Assembly: GCA_031267115.1 (NCBI GenBank)
Contig: JAIRZS010000051.1
Span: 1-9,065, forward strand
DNA from: Treponema sp.
GTDB lineage: Bacteria; Spirochaetota; Spirochaetia; Treponematales; Breznakiellaceae
DNA: 9,065 nucleotides
Reading direction: 5' to 3'
Part shown: positions 1 through 4,708 of the stretch, one piece after another
How the letters are laid out: each line of letters starts with the position of its first letter
How positions within the stretch are numbered: position 1 is the first letter of the stretch
The notes under the pieces: model-generated
The model's input: only the letters and a program-made list of their open reading frames with translations
Databases searched by the model: none
Told to the model about the DNA's origin: nothing
Program-made: the position numbers and the translations under genes

Positions 1-521
1 CCGTCTGTTCCTACCATGACAAATTTATTTTCCTGCTTCTCAAAAAAAACCCCGTTCATAAAATACCGGATTTCATCATCGGAAACGGCAAAAATTGTCT
101 GATTAATCATCTCCTTAAAACTTTTAACCGGTAAATTAAAGACCTTATCCGTATCCGGCTCGGGAAATTCGGGAAATTTGTCTGAAGCTATGCTTCTTAG
201 CTGGAATTCTATCTTCCTCTTCACCGGCTTTATCAGAATTTTACCTTCTTTTTGATCAAATTCCATTTCCCCATCCGGAATTCTATTCAAAATTCCCAAA
301 AACTTATCACCAAATACCGTAGTCGACCCTTCTTCCACAACTATAACCGGCACTTTCGTTTCAAAATTCACCTTAACGTCCGTAGATTTTATAACAAGAG
401 TACCGTTCTGGGCAGCAAGATAAATATTCGACAGGATAGAAATGGCATTTTTGGAGAGAATTATCTCCTGGGCAATGGTGATCTCTTTGAGAAGCACACT
501 TCGTTCGCATATAAATTTCAT
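1..521 (-). CDS. dnaN: DNA polymerase III beta subunit (sliding clamp), partial, 3' end outside window
   Basis: Encodes the ring-shaped clamp that encircles DNA and tethers replicative polymerase. Translating the minus strand from 521 gives an open frame beginning MKFICERSVLLKEI and continuing to the window edge without a stop, about 173 residues. Recognisable clamp features are an N-terminal domain with the stretch AISILSNIYLAAQNG, a second-domain start near PVKSFKEMINQTIFAVSDDE, and MVGTDG at the very edge, matching the conserved TDG(H/R)R region found near residue 175 in bacterial clamps. Bacterial DnaN is usually about 365-380 residues, so a little under half is present. The start is supported by an ideal ribosome site (AAGGAGA, six bases upstream). 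It lies downstream of dnaA on the same strand, the classic dnaA-dnaN order, but separated by a 231-bp spacer that probably carries part of the origin. Identification is firm; the C-terminal half cannot be judged. Confidence 0.95.
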   Translation of the reverse strand, partial: MKFICERSVLLKEITIAQEIILSKNAISILSNIYLAAQNGTLVIKSTDVKVNFETKVPVIVVEEGSTTVFGDKFLGILNRIPDGEMEFDQKEGKILIKPVKRKIEFQLRSIASDKFPEFPEPDTDKVFNLPVKSFKEMINQTIFAVSDDEIRYFMNGVFFEKQENKFVMVGTD

Positions 522-527
522 GTAAAT

Positions 528-534
528 TCTCCTT
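528..534 (-). promoter_or_regulatory. Shine-Dalgarno site of dnaN
   Basis: Minus-strand AAGGAGA lies six bases before the ATG at 521-519. It is the strongest ribosome-binding site on the left side of the window and fixes the dnaN start. Confidence 0.85.
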
Positions 535-583
535 GGCCCTAATCGGCCTTTTTAAAATCTCTCTATCTTTATATAATAATATA

Positions 584-608
584 AAATAATAATCATAATA
601 ATAGGCCC
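584..608 (-). other. Candidate DnaA-trio unwinding element with adjacent GC cluster
   Basis: On the plus strand, 584-604 reads as seven consecutive triplets AAA TAA TAA TCA TAA TAA TAG, directly followed by the GC cluster GGCCC (604-608, sharing the G). Six of the seven triplets fit the DnaA-trio consensus (3'-[G/A]A[T/A]-5') described for the Bacillus subtilis basal unwinding system, in which DnaA binds boxes, crosses a short GC-rich stretch and then engages repeated triplets on one strand to open the duplex. Read in the dnaA-to-dnaN direction the order here is boxes, GC cluster, trios, AT tract, dnaN, the same order as in B. subtilis. A weak box (617-625, minus TTTTCCACT, two mismatches) lies eight bases beyond the GC cluster. 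Functional assignment is inference. Confidence 0.55.
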
Positions 609-632
609 TTCTAAAAAGTGGAAAACTCACCT

Positions 633-663
633 AATTCTATATATAATATATAATTATAGAATT
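633..663. repeat. AT-rich inverted repeat in dnaA-dnaN spacer
   Basis: AATTCTATA at 633-641 and TATAGAATT at 655-663 are perfect 9-bp inverted arms around a 13-base centre made only of A and T. There is no GC stem and no T-run suited to an intrinsic terminator, so an easily melted or cruciform-forming segment of the origin spacer is more likely. It sits between the near-consensus DnaA boxes (671-698) and the putative trio element. Confidence 0.6.
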
Positions 664-670
664 CACAAAA

Positions 671-679
671 TCTGGATAA
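671..679 (-). promoter_or_regulatory. Near-consensus DnaA box (dnaA-dnaN spacer)
   Basis: Plus strand TCTGGATAA, i.e. TTATCCAGA on the minus strand, differs from TTATCCACA at one base. It forms an inverted pair with the box at 690-698, eleven to twelve bases away, downstream of dnaA. Confidence 0.5.
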
Positions 680-689
680 AAGGGAAAAA

Positions 690-698
690 TTACCCACA
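690..698 (+). promoter_or_regulatory. Near-consensus DnaA box (dnaA-dnaN spacer)
   Basis: TTACCCACA on the plus strand has one mismatch to TTATCCACA. Together with 671-679 it gives two one-mismatch boxes in a spacer of only 231 bp, which supports an origin role for this spacer. Confidence 0.5.
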
Positions 699-752
699 TT
701 TTCTGTTTATTTAAGTTTGTTCACTATTTATTCTTTTGTTATCAACCTTTTT

Positions 753-2132
753 TCAGTATTTTGCATTGGCATCTTTTATCATTCTGATAAGCGTTTGTAT
801 AGTGGAATCCAGAGTCGGATCGGCTTGTTTTTTTTCCTCGATTTTCTGGCACGCGTGCATTACCGTAGTATGATCTCTTCCGAAATATTGGCCTATTTCT
901 GTCGTGGAGAATTCCGTGATTTCTCTGGCTATATGCATAGCCAGCTGTCTTGGAAAAACAATATTTTGGGTTCTCTTTTTTCCCTTGATATCAGAAGAAG
1001 GCAGGGAAAAATAATCGGCGACAACCCTTTGAATAATGTCGATTGATATGTTGGTTTGTCTGGGAGAGGCAAACATATCCTTTAGTTGCTGCTGGGCGAT
1101 GTCCAGATTTACAGGTTTTCCGACCAGATTGGAGTATGCCACAAGCTTGGTTAGGGCGGCTTCCAGATCCCGGACATTGGTAGAAACATTCTTGCTTATC
1201 AGGGATATAACCTCGTCGGAAAGGGTTATGTGTGTGTCCTCCACCTTTTTTTTAAGAATGGCGCAGCGGGTTTCGAAATTTGGGGGCTGGAGATCCACGT
1301 TCAGGCCGCGTTCGAACCTGGAACGGAGCCGGGTATTTATTTTTTTTAATTCCGAAGCCGGCCTGTCGCAGGTAAAGACAATCTGCTTTTTAGCGTCGTA
1401 AAGGGCATTAAAAGTATGGAAAAGCTCCTCCTGGGTTTCCCATTTATTTTCCAGAAAGTGAATATCGTCAATAAGAAGGGTATCTATAAAACGATACTTG
1501 TTTTTAAAAACCGGCATCCGGTCTTCCTTGATAGCCAGGACGAATTCATTGGTAAAATTTTCTGCGGTTATGGAGATAATTTTCCCTTTGGAATTTTCGT
1601 GAATATAATTTCCTATAGCCTGCATTAAATGGGTTTTTCCCAGGCCGACCCCTCCGTATATAAAAAAAGGGTTATAAGCGTTTCCGGGATTACGGGCTAT
1701 AGCCTGGGCGGCATTTGAGGCGAAATTGTTATTGTCCCCGGTGACATATCTTTCAAAAGTATAGTCTTTGCTAAGCTGGGCATGGGCGGTTCTTTTTTCC
1801 TTTTTCGGGGTTATTTCCGGGGCAGCTTCTCCGGGATCGCTTTTTACGCTCCTTTCAAGTACAGCTTCCCCATTTTCCCGGGGTTTTATCTCAAAAATAA
1901 TGGAAATATCCCTTCCGGTCAGCCCTTTCAGCTTGGTTTCGATGTAATTCTGATACCTTTGTCTGACCTGGTCCCGGTAAAAAGAGGAAGGGACGGCGAT
2001 AAATATTTCTTTTTCCGCGGCTTTGAGAAATTCCAGGTTAAACCACATGGAGAATTCCTGTTCGCCTTTTTCACTTTTTATAATATTGAGGGTTTCTTTC
2101 CAAAAAAGAGCATAGTCATTCCACTCAGCCAT
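753..2132 (-). CDS. dnaA: Chromosomal replication initiator protein DnaA
   Basis: ATP-dependent initiator that binds DnaA boxes at oriC, oligomerises and melts the origin; it is also a transcription regulator, often of its own gene. At 459 residues it is of normal length with all four domains. Domain I spans roughly 1-85 (helicase/partner binding), a variable charged linker 86-118, the AAA+ domain about 119-350, and the DNA-binding domain IV about 360-459. Visible motifs are Walker A GGVGLGKTH (160-168), Walker B LLIDDIHFL (219-227), sensor I around FTCDRP (253-258), the box VII arginine region RLRSRFERGL (268-277), sensor II NVRDLEAAL (319-327), and the DnaA signature GRDHTTVMHAC (418-428). 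The ATG at 2132 is preceded by a modest GGTGG ribosome site (2142-2146). It is divergent from gyrB across 382 bp and upstream of dnaN. The consensus DnaA box at 2191-2199, about 60 bp before the start, is well placed for autoregulation (inferred). Confidence 0.98.
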   Translation of the reverse strand: MAEWNDYALFWKETLNIIKSEKGEQEFSMWFNLEFLKAAEKEIFIAVPSSFYRDQVRQRYQNYIETKLKGLTGRDISIIFEIKPRENGEAVLERSVKSDPGEAAPEITPKKEKRTAHAQLSKDYTFERYVTGDNNNFASNAAQAIARNPGNAYNPFFIYGGVGLGKTHLMQAIGNYIHENSKGKIISITAENFTNEFVLAIKEDRMPVFKNKYRFIDTLLIDDIHFLENKWETQEELFHTFNALYDAKKQIVFTCDRPASELKKINTRLRSRFERGLNVDLQPPNFETRCAILKKKVEDTHITLSDEVISLISKNVSTNVRDLEAALTKLVAYSNLVGKPVNLDIAQQQLKDMFASPRQTNISIDIIQRVVADYFSLPSSDIKGKKRTQNIVFPRQLAMHIAREITEFSTTEIGQYFGRDHTTVMHACQKIEEKKQADPTLDSTIQTLIRMIKDANAKY

Positions 2133-2190
2133 GAAGAATTACCACCAAATTTCAAAAAATAGTTCAAAAACCGCCCAATTCATTAACAAC

Positions 2191-2199
2191 TTATACACA
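2191..2199 (+). promoter_or_regulatory. DnaA box TTATACACA, likely dnaA autoregulatory site
   Basis: An exact match to TTATNCACA lies 59 bp upstream of the dnaA start. Its minus-strand reading TGTGTATAAG also contains a -10-like TATAAG, so DnaA bound here could cover a dnaA promoter. The regulatory role is inferred from position. Confidence 0.75.
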
Positions 2200-2392
2200 A
2201 CTGTAAATTACCGTCTAGGCCGTTCTATTTGATTAAAATACTCGTGTTTTTCAACCCACCCTTAATAAGTGAATAGTACACGATCTCTAGTTCTTTACTG
2301 TACAATAAAATAACTGCGATAAAAATGACAATTACAAAACATATCCCGATTTTGGGCCTTTCGGACACCGGCAACAATGGAATGTACAATGG

Positions 2393-2401
2393 TTATCCAC
2401 A
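2393..2401 (+). promoter_or_regulatory. Consensus DnaA box TTATCCACA
   Basis: A perfect strong DnaA box, facing the inverted perfect box at 2427-2435. Confidence 0.88.
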
Positions 2402-2403
2402 AA

Positions 2404-2412
2404 TAATGCACA
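2404..2412 (+). promoter_or_regulatory. Near-consensus DnaA box TAATGCACA
   Basis: One mismatch (second base) to TTATNCACA, two bases after the perfect box at 2393-2401 and in the same orientation. It could be a low-affinity site that fills cooperatively. Confidence 0.45.
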
Positions 2413-2426
2413 CATAAAAAACAGGC

Positions 2427-2435
2427 TGTGGATAA
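2427..2435 (-). promoter_or_regulatory. Consensus DnaA box (minus strand TTATCCACA)
   Basis: Plus strand TGTGGATAA is an exact inverted DnaA box. It lies 80 bp upstream of gyrB, so DnaA bound here might also affect gyrB transcription. Confidence 0.88.
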
Positions 2436-2494
2436 GATTATCTATACCCTTCTCAGCCGGAAGATCATTATAGCTTACCTTTACTTTTTTTTTC

Positions 2495-2518
2495 AAGGGA
2501 AATAAAATGGGTTTATGA
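2495..2518 (+). promoter_or_regulatory. gyrB ribosome site with possible three-codon leader ORF
   Basis: AAGGGA at 2495-2500 is the only Shine-Dalgarno-like element before gyrB. It is six bases from an ATG at 2507, but that frame reads ATG GGT TTA TGA and stops. The stop overlaps the gyrB ATG (2515) as ATGA. The spacing from AAGGGA to the gyrB ATG itself is 14 bases, longer than usual. Ribosomes may therefore load on the tiny frame and restart at gyrB, or simply use the long spacing. Confidence 0.4.
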
Positions 2519-4452
2519 ATTCCAGCACAGATTATTCAGCGCAGAACATCCAGGTATTGAAAGGCCTTGAGGCGGTCCGCAAGCGGCCGGGCATGTACAT
2601 CGGGACAACGGGCATAGACGGCCTTCACCACCTGGTCTTCGAGGTAGTCGATAATTCGGTAGACGAGGCGATGCAGGGACATTGCGACGATATTCTTGTA
2701 GTTCTGGAGGGAAACGATATAGTCCGGGTAGAGGACAACGGCCGGGGCATACCGGTAGGTATACACCCTACCGAAGGGGTAAGCGCCCTGGAACTGGTAA
2801 TGACCCGGCTCCACGCGGGCGGCAAATTCGACAAGAATTCTTACAAGGTCTCGGGGGGCCTCCACGGCGTTGGCGTTTCGGTAGTGAACGCCCTTTCCGA
2901 ATGGTGCGAGGCCTTTGTCCACGTAGACGGCAGAATATACACCCAGCGTTACAAAATAGGCATCCCCGAGGGTCCCGCCGGCGATGTGGCGGCTTCCCGG
3001 CTGCCCTATAACGGCGCTTCTAAGGAGCGGGGTACGGTGGTCCGCTGGAAAGCCGACGGCTCGGTTTTTGAGACCACCACCTATAACTTCGACGCCCTTT
3101 CGAACCGGCTCCGGGAGCTTGCCTTTCTCAACAAAGGCCTCAGAATCACCATCAGGGATGAAAGGCTCAGTACCCCCAAGGTCCACGAGTTCAAATTCGA
3201 CGGCGGGGTTAAGAGCTTTGTGGAATATCTCAACGAGAACAAGACGGTACTCTACAAAAATCCATTATTTATCGAGGGGAGCCGGGACGGGGTAGATGTG
3301 GAATGCGCCATCCAGTACAACGACGGCTTTAACGAGATCATGTTCTCGTTTGTCAATGATATCAACACCCGCGAGGGCGGCACCCATCTGGTGGGCTTCA
3401 AGTCCGCCCTTACCCGCACCCTGAACGAATTCCTGAAAAAATCCAAACAGGCCAAAAAACTGGACGAATCCCTTTCCGGCGACGATGTGCGGGAGGGTCT
3501 TACCGCCGTCCTTTCCATCAAGGTCCCCGATCCACAGTTTGAAGGCCAGACCAAGGGCAAGCTTGGCAATTCCGAGGTCAAGGGTATCGTGGAATCCCTG
3601 GTAAATGAGCAGCTGGAAATCTTTCTGGACCAGCACCCCGATGTAATATCCGCGATCCTGGATAAAAGCGTGCTCGCCGCCAAAGCCCGTATCGCCGCCC
3701 GCCAGGCCCGGGACGCTACCCGCCGGAAAAACGCCATGGATTCGGCCGGCCTTCCCGGCAAACTCGCCGACTGTTCCGAAAAGGACCCCCGGCTCTGCGA
3801 GCTTTTCATCGTTGAGGGCGATTCCGCGGGCGGCTCCGCCAAGATGGGCCGGAACCGGCAGCATCAGGCAATACTTTCCCTTTTCGGCAAGATGCTCAAC
3901 GTGGAAAAAACCCGCATCGAGAAAGTTGTTACCAACGAAAAGCTCCAGCCCATCATCGCCAGCATAGGCGCGGGATGCGGCGGCGAATTTGACGTAGCCA
4001 GGATCCGCTACCACAAGGTCATCATCATGGCCGATGCCGACGTGGACGGTTCCCATATCAGGACCCTGCTGCTCACCTTCTTCTACCGCTATATGACGGA
4101 GCTTATAGAGCGGGGCCATGTATACCTCGCCTGTCCGCCCCTGTACAAGATCAGCTACGAAAAAAAGAACTTCTACGCCTACGACGATATTGAAAAAGAG
4201 CGCATCCTTGCCGGGTCCGGCCGGGACCCGGAAAAGATCTCCGTCCAGCGCTACAAAGGCCTGGGCGAGATGAACCCCGACCAGCTCTGGGAAACCACCA
4301 TGGACCCCTCGCAGCGCAACATTATCCAGGTCCACCTGGACGATACCGTGGAAGCCGAGCGGATCTTCACCACTCTGATGGGCGAAGTCGTCGCCCCCCG
4401 CCGGGAGTTCATCGAGGAGAACGCCCTCCTGGTAAGCAATTTGGATGTATAA
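2515..4452 (+). CDS. gyrB: DNA gyrase subunit B
   Basis: ATPase subunit of gyrase, which with GyrA introduces negative supercoils and relieves torsion ahead of replication forks. The 645-residue length matches the compact GyrB class that lacks the extra insert of the 804-residue E. coli protein. The N-terminal GHKL ATPase shows VFEVVDNSVDEA (41-52, catalytic E43 and Mg-binding N47), VEDNGRGIP (72-80) and the glycine lid GGLHGVGVS (114-122). The transducer domain covers about 225-400. The TOPRIM domain has FIVEGDSAGGSAK (431-443, catalytic E434) and the metal-binding DADVDGSH (507-514). The C-terminal motif QRYKGLGEMNP (578-588) with LWETTMDP (591-598) favours GyrB over ParE. It is divergent from dnaA across oriC, and gyrA is not in the window. 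Codons become G/C-ended, especially after the first few hundred bases, unlike dnaA and dnaN. Start choice: the ATG at 2515 keeps the usual short lead before the YSAQNIQVL(K/E)GLEAVRKRPGMYIG-type start. Confidence 0.98.
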   Translation: MNSSTDYSAQNIQVLKGLEAVRKRPGMYIGTTGIDGLHHLVFEVVDNSVDEAMQGHCDDILVVLEGNDIVRVEDNGRGIPVGIHPTEGVSALELVMTRLHAGGKFDKNSYKVSGGLHGVGVSVVNALSEWCEAFVHVDGRIYTQRYKIGIPEGPAGDVAASRLPYNGASKERGTVVRWKADGSVFETTTYNFDALSNRLRELAFLNKGLRITIRDERLSTPKVHEFKFDGGVKSFVEYLNENKTVLYKNPLFIEGSRDGVDVECAIQYNDGFNEIMFSFVNDINTREGGTHLVGFKSALTRTLNEFLKKSKQAKKLDESLSGDDVREGLTAVLSIKVPDPQFEGQTKGKLGNSEVKGIVESLVNEQLEIFLDQHPDVISAILDKSVLAAKARIAARQARDATRRKNAMDSAGLPGKLADCSEKDPRLCELFIVEGDSAGGSAKMGRNRQHQAILSLFGKMLNVEKTRIEKVVTNEKLQPIIASIGAGCGGEFDVARIRYHKVIIMADADVDGSHIRTLLLTFFYRYMTELIERGHVYLACPPLYKISYEKKNFYAYDDIEKERILAGSGRDPEKISVQRYKGLGEMNPDQLWETTMDPSQRNIIQVHLDDTVEAERIFTTLMGEVVAPRREFIEENALLVSNLDV

Positions 4453-4477
4453 AAAACGCGCGGTTAGCGAAAATACC

Positions 4478-4497
4478 GGGGGGAAAGTCTTCCCCCC
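4478..4497. repeat. Hairpin 1 after gyrB (GC stem)
   Basis: GGGGGGAA (4478-4485), loop AGTC, TTCCCCCC (4490-4497) make a perfect 8-bp stem 25 bases past the gyrB stop. It could slow or stop transcription, but there is no T-run, so it is called a structured repeat rather than a proven terminator. It begins the hairpin cluster that runs to 4636. Confidence 0.65.
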
Positions 4498-4524
4498 CGC
4501 TCCAGCCTTGCTCCACGGACCCCT

Positions 4525-4551
4525 GGAGTTTTTGCCTATGGCAAAAACTCC
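4525..4551. repeat. Hairpin 2, perfect 12-bp palindrome with TAT loop
   Basis: GGAGTTTTTGCC (4525-4536), loop TAT, GGCAAAAACTCC (4540-4551) pair perfectly. The centre GCC-TAT-GGC is shared with hairpin 3. Such a long perfect stem with a three-base loop is characteristic of dispersed palindromic elements (REP- or MITE-like); copy number in the genome cannot be seen here. Confidence 0.75.
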
Positions 4552-4554
4552 TAA

Positions 4555-4591
4555 AAGACTTGCGGAGGGCCTATGGCCCGGAGCAAGTCTT
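4555..4591. repeat. Hairpin 3, 9-bp outer stem, internal loop, 5-bp inner stem
   Basis: AAGACTTGC (4555-4563) pairs with GCAAGTCTT (4583-4591). Inside are a symmetric GGA/GGA internal loop and GGGCC-TAT-GGCCC (4567-4579). It has the same GCC-TAT-GGC core as hairpin 2, so the two may be diverged copies of one unit. Confidence 0.7.
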
Positions 4592-4604
4592 ACGCTTCCC
4601 CCTT

Positions 4605-4636
4605 CTGCGGGGGACACCCCCGCAACGCCCCCGCAG
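4605..4636. repeat. Hairpin 4 with two alternative 3' arms
   Basis: TGCGGGGG (4606-4613) can pair with CCCCCGCA at 4617-4624 (loop ACA), or CTGCGGGGG (4605-4613) with CCCCCGCAG at 4628-4636. The duplicated right arm makes two mutually exclusive folds. It is the last member of the post-gyrB hairpin cluster. No gene is credible in 4453-4708; a 78-codon frame crossing it (4445-4681) is built from the palindromes. Confidence 0.65.
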
Positions 4637-4670
4637 TTGACCAGGAGCCTGTTGCGAGAAATCCGGCGTC

Positions 4671-4699
4671 TTGATTTTTAACGGATTATCTGTTTAAAT
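4671..4699 (+). promoter_or_regulatory. Possible promoter of the ammonia-lyase gene, adjoining the start codon
   Basis: TTGATT (4671-4676), a 17-base spacer and TTAAAT (4694-4699) resemble sigma-70 -35/-10 elements (four of six each). The predicted start of transcription falls within a few bases of the ATG at 4709, and no Shine-Dalgarno is present in 4682-4708. A leaderless message would fit. The hexamers are weak, so this is tentative. Confidence 0.35.
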
Positions 4700-4708
4700 A
4701 GTGTTGCT

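Larger units (their letters stand above)
2133..2514. other. dnaA/gyrB divergent spacer, main DnaA-box cluster of oriC
   Basis: This 382-bp AT-rich region has no plausible gene. It contains three exact TTATNCACA boxes (2191-2199, 2393-2401, 2427-2435), one near match (2404-2412) and a short direct repeat ACAATGG (2374-2380 and 2386-2392) just before the box cluster. It must also hold the divergent promoters of dnaA and gyrB, although I found no convincing paired -35/-10 for either. The site between divergent dnaA and gyrB, together with the boxes and the replication genes around it, makes an origin assignment strong. The melting site could be here or in the dnaA-dnaN spacer. Confidence 0.85.

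Noticed and set aside
252..542. 96-codon plus-strand frame opposite dnaN
   Set aside because: Antisense shadow of the clamp gene.
633..663. Intrinsic terminator of dnaA
   Set aside because: The stem has almost no G/C pairs and no following T-run in the transcript direction; an origin-related element fits better.
717..1046. 109-codon plus-strand frame opposite dnaA
   Set aside because: Antisense to the conserved domain IV of dnaA, no ribosome site and no family resemblance.
3265..4617. 450-codon open frame antisense to gyrB
   Set aside because: It covers gyrB almost entirely and arises from C-rich third positions of gyrB; its translation shows no family motif and gyrB is certain.
4478..4636. 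CRISPR array
   Set aside because: The repeats are palindromes of different sequence and spacing, not identical repeats with regular unique spacers.
4445..4681. 78-codon frame after gyrB
   Set aside because: It overlaps the end of gyrB, and its sequence is simply the translation of the palindrome cluster; there is no ribosome site. It is more useful as a marker of the repeat than as a gene.
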